Source: an uncultured Eubacteriales bacterium
Lineage (GTDB): Bacteria > Bacillota > Clostridia > Lachnospirales > CAMVHY01
Length of the DNA: 64,000 bases
NCBI GenBank assembly: GCA_948543815.1
Contig: CAOVHW010000002.1
Location: 100,700 to 164,699 of the forward strand
Direction: 5' to 3'
The first letter of the stretch is position 1; every line of letters begins with the position of its first letter. The notes beneath the pieces were generated by a model. The model saw only the letters and a program-made list of their open reading frames with translations. It was not told the DNA's origin and did no database searches. Position numbers and translations under genes: made by a program. Below are positions 10,401-17,765 of this stretch, piece after piece.

Positions 10401-10554
10401 TATACCAATAATATATTTTATCTCTATTTTCTGTCCAGTGAATAAAATTATTTGTTTCTTCCTCGAAATATTTTCTTATTTCACTATCTTCTGTCCAACA
10501 TTCTCTCCAATCTCTTTTTTTATTATAAAGTTTAATATTTATAGGTTCTGACAT
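7450..10554 (-). CDS. Large coiled-coil protein of unknown function, internal duplication and Cys cluster
   Basis: A 1034-residue protein that I do not recognise. The start ATG at 10554 is used because AGGTGA lies nine bases before it; a GTG four codons upstream overlaps that site. There is no signal peptide and no clear transmembrane helix, so it is probably cytoplasmic. Residues 1-130 carry aromatic, acidic sequence with the repeated RDWRECW / HDYREAW. At about residues 145-270 two related units of some 55-60 residues follow each other, each ending in a NWL-x2-KK-x2-F element (FLNWLKKKKEDFYY and FFNWLLWKKQIFDL). Residues 700-1020 are heptad-rich and should form coiled coils, broken near residue 940 by CQCEASEEC and a further Cys eight residues on. 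It is monocistronic between a bidirectional terminator and the tRNA cluster. Very low GC matches its neighbours. Function unknown. Confidence 0.85.
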   Translation of the reverse strand: MSEPINIKLYNKKRDWRECWTEDSEIRKYFEEETNNFIHWTENRDKIYYWYNNLPQNEKSLIKEIIFREAKNGKNDLMAKSQGCASLIEGICLKEKLPTTYINHDGILVMRYNHNHDYREAWFGNPEDDHVLHKEYLDFGKDGNFDFFVNCDPEFLEYVYNDDEFDYYIEKYFYDEKDKTKFWYSINDDIEFLNWLKKKKEDFYYAVRLKIFLEEINCNSKLIEFIRSDNDFYNYKVEYLTYNINKSKEFFNWLLWKKQIFDLIKIRLDKFNKNGEIDMKSLQLIIDLNFQTLKELLLNLKKFYPHLFRRWIFNWRKFRLERNPLRYPSLENIDDISGKLFFLENDAIFKSINKIIAAKNYLTLITNQTSNLDIQEMDKFILNSNLFSKPVIIYKDNEIVFYNIKDDGSIEPFYFRKKKIVKLFKEHKKDILPYLEEAIKEKNFISFLTSLQIKLQSIRWWQNKKQEIVNFFPNCYSYLRYSLIKKHKFTNSFLIDEINAKNASNFYIFLDKNLDKNFNEMYIYLKELKRIHPEFFRTPFSILNINLNVSNMGDLEAYISKFSLRINDNISAKLLNEILMCINYIKQNVSYLKKLSCNKLNNNDLKNLLKLILPGDIVDKLNEVKNELFLKFDIKENEIDYFQFTMNFATFDEFNQCNFVNYLKIITCIDEFDKEYILHLFNAKSPEKFKIFFNNFSIKIENSYNNYFEKNYKEINKKNSNYSNQINDMKNFIEQVNKFDDNLKKDLSLSDDKIKIKEISSQISSTESYFADLLNELSQPRNTFENLSCMRKKIEEGKNEFQTISSKVENLKNQLQINYCLIEENIKSLLRKINELEQSLQKVKKKLNDNKEQNKENENNIKLTKELMQAYNEKITQLNNSKENLGNYLNENSNFNFKLKSIFLNNNTLLNKFFKNNEKWQNLLEEIKEKQNEITEFKNCQCEASEECDFFENVKKCTEEKLFSFQKESDKISNKNKELLKQKSEIENKINSYTAKFKELNDFTNRKEFSDFRDFVKTIPTLDSNSKFRTTVQL

Positions 10555-10615
10555 CTTTTTATTCACCTACACTTATAAAAAAAACTATTATTTATAACTT
10601 TATATATTAATAATA

Positions 10616-10651
10616 ACAAAAATGTTGCTTTTTATCAAGTGAAAAAGCAAC
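10616..10651 (-). terminator. Terminator of tRNA-Phe/Gly/Gly operon
   Basis: On the minus strand GTTGCTTTTT, loop CACTTGAT, AAAAAGCAAC, then ATTTTTG. The ten-base stem lies just after the last tRNA. Confidence 0.75.
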
Positions 10652-10661
10652 AAATAATAAA

Positions 10662-10733
10662 AGCACAAGACGGGATTCGAACCCGCGACCCTCGCCTTGG
10701 CAAGGCGATGCTCTACCACTGAGCCACTTGTGC
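10662..10733 (-). tRNA. tRNA-Gly(GCC)
   Basis: Cloverleaf read by hand: acceptor GCACAAG/CTTGTGC, D arm with AGTGGTAGA, anticodon loop TTGCCAA giving anticodon GCC, T loop TTCGAAT. The discriminator is T and CCA is not encoded. It is the last of three genes in the operon. Confidence 0.95.
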
Positions 10734-10740
10734 ATAAGAA

Positions 10741-10811
10741 AGCGGATGATGGGAATCGAACCCACATAGCCAGCTTGGAAGGCTGGAGTTTTACCACTAA
10801 ACTACATCCGC
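10741..10811 (-). tRNA. tRNA-Gly(TCC)
   Basis: Acceptor GCGGATG/CATCCGC, anticodon stem CCAGC/GCTGG with loop CTTCCAA giving anticodon TCC, T loop TTCGATT. No encoded CCA. Together with the neighbouring GCC isoacceptor it can read all glycine codons. Confidence 0.95.
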
Positions 10812-10825
10812 AAAAAAAATAAATG

Positions 10826-10898
<73 letters not shown>

Positions 10899-10920
10899 CG
10901 ATACGTTACTCAACTTTTTG

Positions 10921-10949
10921 AGTGTACCATAAGCAAAAAATAATGTCAA
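10921..10949 (-). promoter_or_regulatory. Promoter of the tRNA-Phe/Gly/Gly operon
   Basis: Minus strand TTGACA, exactly 17 bases, TACACT, ending 22 bases before the mature tRNA-Phe 5' end. Same architecture as the promoter of the tRNA-Tyr/Leu operon at 18978-19006. Confidence 0.85.
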
Positions 10950-10973
10950 GCGATTTTCAAAAAATTTTTTTAG

Positions 10974-11015
10974 CAATAAAAAAGTTCTTTTCAAAATAGA
11001 TAAGAAAAGAACTTT
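10974..11015 (-). terminator. Terminator of spoIVB
   Basis: Minus strand AAAGTTCTTTTC, an 11-base loop, GAAAAGAACTTT, continuing into a T run. It begins within the spoIVB stop codon. Confidence 0.85.
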
Positions 11016-12087
11016 AAATTAAAGTTTCTTGCTTAATCATATTTTCAATAAAAATTCCATAGCCACGAGTTGGTTCGTTAACAAAAACATGAGTTATTGC
11101 ACCAATTAATTTATTATCTTGAATAATTGGACTACCACTCATTCCTTGAATAATACCATTAGTTTTATTTAAAAGATTCTGGTCAGTGATACGGATAATC
11201 ATCCCTTTTGAGTCATCGTTACAAAATTTATTTATGTTTTCAACATAAGCGTCATAATTTTTTATAATACCATCTTCAATATTTGAACGAATAAATGCAC
11301 GGCCTTCATGTATTTCATTTTTACGAGCTATCGGCATTTTTTCATTAGGAATATTATTAGAAATCATAGTTAAATCAAGTGCGCCATAAATTCCACACTC
11401 ATTATTTAATTTTACATCACCAATTTTTTTCGTACATTTTATATTTCCTAAAATTTCACCAGGATTTCCTTTCTCACCTTTAACGACAGAAAGATTATCA
11501 GCTTTACGAATATCGCCAGATTTTACTACCATTAATTGTTGAGTATCAATGTCAGTAATACCATGACCGAGTGCACCAAATTTATTTGTAATAGGATTAT
11601 AGTAAGTCATAGTACCGATGCCTTGGGCTGAATCACGAACCCAAACACCAATTTTATTTTTACCTTTTTCATTTTTAATTGGTTTTATATTTAAGTCGCT
11701 AATTTTATTATTATGTTTCACTTTAAGATTTAGGTAATCATTTTTCTCAACGGTATTAATTAAATCTTCTTTTGTATTTAGATTTTTTCCATTAGCAGCT
11801 AAAATTAAATCACCGGGCGATAATTTTTCAGCAGGTGAGAAATCACCATTGGTAGTTTTAATTTTTTCAGTACCGAGCACAATAATGCCAGAGGTATTGA
11901 TACGGATACCGATAGTGATACCGCAAGGGATAACTTCAATATTATTATGATAATGCTGAGAGAAAACATCGTGGTCATTAAGAAATGCAACTTGTTCGTC
12001 AGCATTGATTAATTTTAAATTTAGGAGATTTGTAATAAAAATTATTATGAGTAGGAGTAAGAGATTAGAATTTTTTTTCTCATACAT
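11014..12087 (-). CDS. spoIVB: SpoIVB peptidase
   Basis: SpoIVB, a secreted PDZ-domain serine peptidase (MEROPS family S55) made in the forespore; it cleaves SpoIVFA so that the SpoIVFB protease can activate pro-sigma-K in the mother cell. A signal anchor (NLLLLLIIIFITNLLNL) is at residues 7-24, a PDZ domain at about 80-150 (SPGDLILAANGKNL), and the catalytic region contains GALGHGITD (His) and GIIQGMSGSPII (nucleophilic Ser), with DDSKGMIIRITD probably holding the Asp. It is 357 residues, slightly shorter than the roughly 425 of B. subtilis. ATG 12087 is chosen because GGGAG lies eight bases upstream; ATG 12102 has no ribosome binding site. Commonly this gene follows recN; here it stands alone between the tRNA cluster and a divergent permease. 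Confidence 0.95.
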   Translation of the reverse strand: MYEKKNSNLLLLLIIIFITNLLNLKLINADEQVAFLNDHDVFSQHYHNNIEVIPCGITIGIRINTSGIIVLGTEKIKTTNGDFSPAEKLSPGDLILAANGKNLNTKEDLINTVEKNDYLNLKVKHNNKISDLNIKPIKNEKGKNKIGVWVRDSAQGIGTMTYYNPITNKFGALGHGITDIDTQQLMVVKSGDIRKADNLSVVKGEKGNPGEILGNIKCTKKIGDVKLNNECGIYGALDLTMISNNIPNEKMPIARKNEIHEGRAFIRSNIEDGIIKNYDAYVENINKFCNDDSKGMIIRITDQNLLNKTNGIIQGMSGSPIIQDNKLIGAITHVFVNEPTRGYGIFIENMIKQETLI

Positions 12088-12123
12088 TTTTTTCACTCCC
12101 ATATAAAAAATTTTTTACGTATA

Positions 12124-12153
12124 TAAATTATCCGAAATGCTAAATGATTATAC
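12124..12153 (-). promoter_or_regulatory. Possible sigma-F-type promoter of spoIVB
   Basis: Minus strand GTATA, 15 bases, GGATAATTTA. This resembles the published sigma-F pattern (GYWTA, 15-16 bases, GGNNANAHTR) with one mismatch. spoIVB is known to be forespore-expressed in B. subtilis. AT-rich background makes chance matches easy. Confidence 0.3.
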
Positions 12154-12252
12154 TGGCTAATAAAAACTAAAAGGGAAAAATCCGTATGATTAGTAATTGA
12201 TTGTGGCGTATAATTCATTTATTATTAGGGAAATAGACAAGGAGTAAAAAAA

Positions 12253-13443
12253 ATGAAAAAGATAGATATCAGTAATAAATATTTTAAAATAAGCTTTAGT
12301 ATTTTTAGTGTAATAGCGGCGTCAATATTATTTGAGAAATTCTTAGGAAATATTGATTTTATTTTTGAGAAAATAATTTATGTAGTAAAATTTTCATTCG
12401 GAATTTTAGAACCATTTATATTTGGATTTTTTATCGCATATTTTCTTAAGCCAATTGTAATTTGGATTGAGGATAAAATTTTTATGCGTATGAAATACAA
12501 ACGATTACTTTCAGTTATCACAACTTATATAATTTTTTTAGGCTCACTTATTTGGATATTTATTTATTTAGTTCCAGAAGTTACTTTTAGTATCAAAAAA
12601 TTCATTTTAATTTTCCCAGATACCGTTAAAAATTTTAATAAGAGTGGCTACGGATTTTTCTATCAGGTTTTAGATACTTATAATGCTACATTTAATAAAG
12701 ATTATGATTTGTCAAATATTATGGAATTTATTGCGACTCCATTTATAAAAAGTGTTTTGTCATTACCACAAATGGCAGATAATATTTTATCAAGAACATT
12801 TGAATTTGCATCGTCACTTTTAAATTTTATTTTGGGAATTGTAATTGCATTTTATTTGCTGTGCGATAAGGAACGATTTTATTTAACACTGAAAAAATTA
12901 ATTTATATAATTTGGGGCGCAGAAAATACTGAAAAAATTTTTTGCTCGCTTAGTAATTACAATTTTGTTTTCCAAAAATTTATTATCGGTAAAACAATTG
13001 ATTCAATAATTATCGCTTTGTTATTTTTTATCATCGGACGTTTTATCAAAGTTCCGTATCTGATACTTTTAAGCTTGATAATTGGAATAAGTAATATGAT
13101 TCCATATTTCGGACCATTTATCGGTGCAATTCCCGTAGTTTTTATCGTATTGTTAAATAATTCGGTGTTAGCATTTTGGGTAGCCGTGATTATTTTTATT
13201 TTGCAACAATTTGATGGAATAATATTGGGCCCAAAAATTTTAGGAAACTCAACCGGATTAAAACCTCTCGAAGTTATTTTTGCAATTATTATTGGTGGAG
13301 CAATGTTTGGAGTAGTAGGAATGTTTTTTGGCGTACCGGTATTTGCGGTGATATTGAAAATTTTGCGTGACTTATTGAATAAAAAATATGAAGAGGCGAA
13401 AGAGAATGGACAATCCGCAATCGGCAAACAAATTCATTTTTAA
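12253..13443 (+). CDS. AI-2E transporter family permease (YtvI-like)
   Basis: A 396-residue integral membrane protein of the AI-2E_transport / UPF0118 family. About seven to eight hydrophobic helices can be counted, with the diagnostic family stretches near the C terminus: PYFGPFIGAIPVV and GPKILGNSTGLKPL followed by a glycine-rich pair of helices (GGAMFGVVGMFFGVP). Family members include sporulation-linked YtvI, the TqsA exporter and Na+/H+ antiporters, so substrate cannot be given from sequence. ATG 12253 has CAAGGAG at good spacing and a TATAAT lies at 12209-12214. The next gene starts inside its 3' end, so they are translationally coupled. Confidence 0.9.
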   Translation: MKKIDISNKYFKISFSIFSVIAASILFEKFLGNIDFIFEKIIYVVKFSFGILEPFIFGFFIAYFLKPIVIWIEDKIFMRMKYKRLLSVITTYIIFLGSLIWIFIYLVPEVTFSIKKFILIFPDTVKNFNKSGYGFFYQVLDTYNATFNKDYDLSNIMEFIATPFIKSVLSLPQMADNILSRTFEFASSLLNFILGIVIAFYLLCDKERFYLTLKKLIYIIWGAENTEKIFCSLSNYNFVFQKFIIGKTIDSIIIALLFFIIGRFIKVPYLILLSLIIGISNMIPYFGPFIGAIPVVFIVLLNNSVLAFWVAVIIFILQQFDGIILGPKILGNSTGLKPLEVIFAIIIGGAMFGVVGMFFGVPVFAVILKILRDLLNKKYEEAKENGQSAIGKQIHF

Positions 13444-14209
13444 TTTATTACTTTATCAAATTTTTATAAGTGTGATATTAAATAGATTGCCGAAATCAGA
13501 ATATAGTTTTGTTTATTTCCCATTAATTTCATTATTTATACCGATTATGATTTATTTTTTTAGTGCGCGGCCAAAAATTTCGCAAGTTTTACCGACAAAA
13601 AAAATCAGCAAAAAAAATTTATGTTTGCTGATATTATTTGCATTTTCAATACAACCAGTGATGGAAATTTTTTCGATGTTATCAGCAATTTTTGCAAAAA
13701 ATCCGACGCAAAATTTAACTGTGACGTTAGAGACAAAACCATTATGGCTGATAATTTTTTCGATGGCAATTATGCCGGCAATATTTGAGGAAACAATTTT
13801 TCGCGGGATAATATTGTCGGGATATCGAAATGCAAATCGGAGGCTTGCATTTTTTTTGAACGGATTAATTTTTGCGGCAATACATCTCAATTTCCAGCAA
13901 TTTTTATATGTAATGATGATGGGGATAATATTTAGCGTTTTAGTTTTTTATACGCAATCAATTTTTTCGTCAATACTCGTACATTTTATTTTTAACGCAA
14001 CTCAATTAATGTTTGCGTTTTACAAATTTGAATTTAGTAATATTTTTATTTTTGGGATGATTTTTGCACCAATTTCATTTTTTTTATTTCGTGCTATTAT
14101 AAAAAATTGTACGATTGAAACAAATGGAAATGAGAAAGGCAAAAAAATTTTGACATTGCCACTTGTTTTATATTTTGCTTTTGCTTTTTATATTATGCAT
14201 TTTAATTAA
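13406..14209 (+). CDS. CPBP family intramembrane glutamic endopeptidase
   Basis: A 267-residue polytopic membrane protein of the CPBP/Abi (Rce1-like) family. The catalytic motifs are clear: FEETIFRGI (EExxxR) near residue 125, NGLIFAAIHLNFQQF (FxxxH) near 155 and a third motif HFIFNATQ near 195. These place two Glu and two His in the membrane as in Rce1 proteases; roles in bacteria include bacteriocin immunity and peptide processing. ATG 13406 is preferred (AGAGG nine bases upstream) over an ATG at 13388 without a site; it overlaps the upstream permease by 38 bases. yhaM follows after 11 bases. No bacteriocin gene is nearby. Confidence 0.88.
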   Translation: MDNPQSANKFIFNLLLYQIFISVILNRLPKSEYSFVYFPLISLFIPIMIYFFSARPKISQVLPTKKISKKNLCLLILFAFSIQPVMEIFSMLSAIFAKNPTQNLTVTLETKPLWLIIFSMAIMPAIFEETIFRGIILSGYRNANRRLAFFLNGLIFAAIHLNFQQFLYVMMMGIIFSVLVFYTQSIFSSILVHFIFNATQLMFAFYKFEFSNIFIFGMIFAPISFFLFRAIIKNCTIETNGNEKGKKILTLPLVLYFAFAFYIMHFN

Positions 14210-14220
14210 AGGAGACCAAA

Positions 14221-15159
14221 ATGAAATTTATTAACGAATTTAAAAATAATGACCGCGTTATCGAACATTTTTTGTGTGCGCAAAAACAATTGATGAAAAC
14301 TAAAACAGGTAAAAATTATTTTTCATTGACCCTACAAGATAAAACTGCAACTATAAATGCAAAGGTTTGGGATATAAATTATAATATCCAAGAATTTGAA
14401 CAAGGCGATTTTATAAAAATTGATGCACTTGTCCAAGTCTTTAACGATGAATTACAGTTGAATGTTTCAAAGTTGCGTAAAAGTGAAGTTGGCGAATATG
14501 ATTTAAAAAATTATGTGCCTGCTACGTCAAAAAATGTTGACTCTCTTAAAAATGAGTTACAAAAATTTATTTCTTCAGTTGAAAATAATTTTTTGTCGGC
14601 ACTTTTAAAAAGTTTTTTTGACGATGAGGAAATGCTTGAAAAATTTTGTACGCATTCTGCCGGAAAATCGATGCATCATAGTTATGTTGGCGGACTTTTG
14701 GAACATACGATTTCTGTGACACAAATTTGTGATTTTATGAGTGCGCGCACAAAATTATCCAATCGTGATATTTTGATAACGGTTGGGCTTTTGCATGATA
14801 TCGGGAAAATTTATGAGCTTTCAGATTTCCCCAAAAATGATTATACGTATGATGGTGAGCTGCTCGGCCATATTATTATCGGTTCGGATTTAATCAGCAA
14901 AAAAATTTTACAGATAAAAAATTTTCCGAACGATTTGCGCAGTCAAATTATTCATTGTATTTTGTCGCATCATGGTGAATATGAATTTGGTTCGCCAAAA
15001 TTACCGCGTTCGATTGAAGCGATAATTTTACATTTTGCAGATAATTTAGATGCGAAAACAAAAATGTTTGAGGAAATAGTTGAGGCCGATAGTTCAAATT
15101 CGGATTGGACAAATTACAATAAATTATTTGCACGAAGATTATTGAAGCCAAATGTATAA
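14221..15159 (+). CDS. yhaM: 3'-5' exoribonuclease YhaM (OB-fold plus HD domain)
   Basis: A 312-residue YhaM-family 3'-to-5' exoribonuclease that trims RNA ends in Bacillota. Residues 1-100 form an OB-fold (KNYFSLTLQDKTATINAKVWD), and residues 140-310 an HD phosphohydrolase domain: SMHHSYVGGLLEHT, GLLHDIGKIYEL (HD pair), CILSHHGEYEFG and HFADNLDAK. AAAGGAG precedes the ATG. Length is normal (B. subtilis YhaM 314). The stop overlaps the start of the Cas4-like gene by eight bases, suggesting these nucleases are co-expressed. Confidence 0.93.
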   Translation: MKFINEFKNNDRVIEHFLCAQKQLMKTKTGKNYFSLTLQDKTATINAKVWDINYNIQEFEQGDFIKIDALVQVFNDELQLNVSKLRKSEVGEYDLKNYVPATSKNVDSLKNELQKFISSVENNFLSALLKSFFDDEEMLEKFCTHSAGKSMHHSYVGGLLEHTISVTQICDFMSARTKLSNRDILITVGLLHDIGKIYELSDFPKNDYTYDGELLGHIIIGSDLISKKILQIKNFPNDLRSQIIHCILSHHGEYEFGSPKLPRSIEAIILHFADNLDAKTKMFEEIVEADSSNSDWTNYNKLFARRLLKPNV

Positions 15160-15466
15160 TGATAGCGAAAAAATATCGGCCGGCGAAATAAATAAATTTA
15201 CGTGTTGCCCATATCAATGGTATTATGAAAGATTGTATGGCCGCAAATTTATTTTGGAAGAATTGAAAAAGACAAATCCGAATTATGTAGCGGCGACAAA
15301 AAATAAATTTTCGCGTGGCAATCGTTTTCATAAATATTTTCGAATGAAATACAAATTGCGGCGATTGATATGGATTATTATTTTGACCGCGATAATTCTT
15401 TTTGGAGTTTGCTATGTTAATTATCTTGGCATTGATAATTTTTTGGAAAATATTTTTTACAGGTAA
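15152..15466 (+). CDS. Membrane Cas4-like nuclease, N-terminal part (split gene)
   Basis: The first 104 residues of what looks like a Cas4/PD-(D/E)XK nuclease carrying a membrane hairpin. The start ISAGEINKFTCCPYQWYYER resembles the Cas4 N terminus, where a Cys before Pro ligates the 4Fe-4S cluster. A transmembrane helix (IWIIILTAIILFGVCYVNY) follows at residues 72-90, then the frame ends at TAG-less TAA 15464-15466. The catalytic half continues in the +1 frame from 15414 and overlaps it by 53 bases. Either one gene has a frameshift, or the two halves are translated separately. The start overlaps the yhaM stop with no clear ribosome binding site. There is no cas1, cas2 or CRISPR array here. 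Confidence 0.7.
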   Translation: MYNDSEKISAGEINKFTCCPYQWYYERLYGRKFILEELKKTNPNYVAATKNKFSRGNRFHKYFRMKYKLRRLIWIIILTAIILFGVCYVNYLGIDNFLENIFYR

Positions 15467-15929
15467 AATAAAAAAGCAATGCGTACGTTTTCCAACTTGG
15501 CCTTATAAATTAATTTATTCAGACGAAAAAAATTTTACTGCTGGCTCAAAAATTTTGCTGAGCCAAAAATATAATTTGTCAGGAAAACCTGATTTGATTT
15601 ATCAAAATATCTTTACGAAAAATTTAATTGTGATTGAACTTAAAAGTAGTAAGCGCGGCGATAAAAAAGATTTACGCAGCGGTGATTTTTTACAACTCGT
15701 ATCTTATTTCATTATTGTTGAAGATTGTTTGCAGATAAAACCACGCCGCGGCTATTTGATTTATTCTGATTGTATGTTTCGTGTGCCGAATAAAAAAAAA
15801 TTTCGTACGCAAGTTTTTGACTCATTGAAAAAAATGCGTGCAATGCTGAAAGATTCAAATTTCGAGCATAAAAAAAATTTCGCCGTCTGTAAAAATTGTA
15901 TTTGTCATAATTCGGTTTGCGACAAATAA
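15414..15929 (+). CDS. Membrane Cas4-like nuclease, C-terminal catalytic part (split gene)
   Basis: 171 residues in the frame following the N-terminal half. It begins with a second membrane helix (MLIILALIIFWKIFF) and then shows the PD-(D/E)XK core: SGKPDLIY and, 17 residues on, VIELKSSK, followed by FLQLVSYFIIVE (QxxxY-like motif). The C terminus has CKNCICHNSVC, matching the three cluster-binding Cys at the end of Cas4 proteins. ATG 15414 has its own GGAG six bases upstream, so independent translation is possible. Joined across the overlap, the product would have two helices as a hairpin between the Cys-bearing N terminus and the nuclease core. nadE follows 13 bases later. Confidence 0.72.
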   Translation: MLIILALIIFWKIFFTGKIKKQCVRFPTWPYKLIYSDEKNFTAGSKILLSQKYNLSGKPDLIYQNIFTKNLIVIELKSSKRGDKKDLRSGDFLQLVSYFIIVEDCLQIKPRRGYLIYSDCMFRVPNKKKFRTQVFDSLKKMRAMLKDSNFEHKKNFAVCKNCICHNSVCDK

Positions 15930-15942
15930 AGGAGTGATTCGT

Positions 15943-17703
15943 GTGCATAATTTTTATAAAATTGGAGCCGCTTGTCCAATAATAAAACTTACTGATTGTG
16001 AATATAATGCAAACGAAATTTACAAATTAATTACAAGCGCACAAAAATTAAACATTATTATTTTTCCTGAGCTTTGTATGACAGGTGCGACATGTCTCGA
16101 TTTATTCAAGCAAAATGATTTGATAAATAACGCGCAAGAAAATTTTCGTATGCTTTTGAAAAAACTTTCTGACACAAAAATTTTGTATGTGATTGGTTTA
16201 CCGGTGAAAATTGAAAATAAATTGTTTAATTGTGCCGCGGTTTGCCAAGGTGAAAATATTCTCGGTCTCGTTCCAAAAATAAATTTATCAGATACAGATA
16301 AAAGATATTTCAGTGCGTGCAAAAAAAATTTTGTTACGCAGATAAATGATATTTGGTTTGGTGATTTGACTTTTTCTGTTAACAATAAATTCACGATGAA
16401 AATAAATTTTGGCACGGATTTTTCAAATGATGCCGACATAAATTTAAATCTTGCAGCGACACCAATTCAATTAGATGATGATTTTGACGAAACAATTATA
16501 AAAGCTATGTGCATAAAAAATAAAAATGCGTGCGTGTTTATCAATAGTGGATATGGTGAATCAACGACAGATTTTGTTTACAGTGGTAACGGATTTATTT
16601 ATGAGCGTGAAAAAAAATTGGCAGCAACTGAAAAATATTCGATGAACACACAATTAATTTATAACGATATTGACATCGATGTTATTGCAACACCGCAAAA
16701 AAAAATTTTTGAGCAAACAATAAAAATAAATTTAGAAGAGTCAAATGAAATTATGCGCAAATTTCCTGTCAATCCATTTTTGACTGATAAAAATCCAGCA
16801 GAAATTTTATTCGCATTGCGTAATGCAATTGCGACACGATTTAAAAAATCTGGCTGTGAAAAAATAATAATAGGTGTTTCAGGCGGTGTCGATTCAACTT
16901 TAACTTTGCTTAATGCAGTTTTCGTTTGCGATTGCTTAAAAATTTCTCGCGAAAATATTTTAGCGGTAACGATGCCGGGATTTGGAACTACCAATCAAAC
17001 TTTTACTAATGCCGCATTTTTGTTAAAAAGTTTGAACGTGTCACCAAAAGTTATTTCTATCAAAGAATCTTGTATGAAACACTTCGAAGATATTGGGCAC
17101 GATATAAAAAATATCAATACAACTTTTGAAAATGCGCAAGTTCGTGAGCGCACACAAATTTTATTTGATTTGGGCAATGAATTTAATGGAATTGTTTTAG
17201 GGACGGGCGATATGAGTGAGGAAGCGCTCGGCTTCTCAACTTATAATGGCGACCATATTTCAAATTATAATCCTAATGCAAATTTACCGAAAACAATTAT
17301 TTGTGAGCTACTGCGTTTTATCGCAAATCAAAAATATTTTTCGAATGAAATAAATTTGTGCTTGAAAAATATTTTGCAGACACCAATTAGTCCTGAACTT
17401 TTACCGATTGATAAAAATGGTGAAACTTCGCAGCACACCGAAAATATTGTTGGGCCGTATGAACTTATCGATTTTTTTATTTATTATTTATTGAAATATG
17501 GTTTTGCAAAACAAAAAATTATATTTATGGCGCAAAAAACATTTGAAAATTATTCATCATCGCAAATTGAAAAATATTTTGATGAATTTTATCGGCGATT
17601 TATAAAACAGCAATTTAAACGTTCTTGTGCAACTGATAGCCCACAAATTTTTAGTTTTGGATTTTCACCACGTAATTCATTTTTAATGCCTTCAGATATT
17701 TAA
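15943..17703 (+). CDS. nadE: NAD+ synthetase with degenerate glutaminase domain
   Basis: Final enzyme of NAD biosynthesis, amidating deamido-NAD. 586 residues: an N-terminal carbon-nitrogen hydrolase (glutaminase) domain, residues 1-260, and a C-terminal NAD synthetase domain. The latter is intact: GVSGGVDSTLTL (PP-loop, near residue 310), LGTGDMSEEALGFSTYNGDH and NPNANLPKT. In the glutaminase domain the Glu (FPELCMTG) and Lys (LVPKINLS) of the triad are visible, but the segment that normally reads GIEICEDLW is TMKINFGTDF, so the nucleophilic Cys is absent. The enzyme may thus use free ammonia. GTG 15943 is chosen from AAAGGAG eight bases upstream. A strong terminator follows. Confidence 0.92.
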   Translation: MHNFYKIGAACPIIKLTDCEYNANEIYKLITSAQKLNIIIFPELCMTGATCLDLFKQNDLINNAQENFRMLLKKLSDTKILYVIGLPVKIENKLFNCAAVCQGENILGLVPKINLSDTDKRYFSACKKNFVTQINDIWFGDLTFSVNNKFTMKINFGTDFSNDADINLNLAATPIQLDDDFDETIIKAMCIKNKNACVFINSGYGESTTDFVYSGNGFIYEREKKLAATEKYSMNTQLIYNDIDIDVIATPQKKIFEQTIKINLEESNEIMRKFPVNPFLTDKNPAEILFALRNAIATRFKKSGCEKIIIGVSGGVDSTLTLLNAVFVCDCLKISRENILAVTMPGFGTTNQTFTNAAFLLKSLNVSPKVISIKESCMKHFEDIGHDIKNINTTFENAQVRERTQILFDLGNEFNGIVLGTGDMSEEALGFSTYNGDHISNYNPNANLPKTIICELLRFIANQKYFSNEINLCLKNILQTPISPELLPIDKNGETSQHTENIVGPYELIDFFIYYLLKYGFAKQKIIFMAQKTFENYSSSQIEKYFDEFYRRFIKQQFKRSCATDSPQIFSFGFSPRNSFLMPSDI

Positions 17704-17706
17704 AAT

Positions 17707-17750
17707 AAAAAAGTTTTCATTTTGATTTTTAGTCAAATGAAAACTTTTTT
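17707..17750. terminator. Bidirectional terminator after nadE
   Basis: AAAAAGTTTTCATTTTGA, short loop, TCAAATGAAAACTTTTTT: long stem flanked by A and T runs between convergent genes. Confidence 0.93.
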
Positions 17751-17765
17751 CGTTTGTTTTTATTA

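Noticed and set aside
12957..13427. 156-codon minus-strand frame inside the permease gene
   Set aside because: Antisense shadow; composition mirrors the hydrophobic coding strand.
15402..15413. TTG start four codons upstream for the nuclease C-terminal half
   Set aside because: The GGAG lies inside this extension, so ATG 15414 is better supported.
15405..15466. Programmed ribosomal frameshift joining the nuclease halves
   Set aside because: No obvious slippery heptamer of the -1 type and the shift needed is +1; independent start or indel explains it as well.
15152..15929. CRISPR-Cas locus suggested by Cas4-like protein
   Set aside because: No cas1, cas2, effector genes or repeat array nearby; solitary Cas4-like nucleases are widespread.
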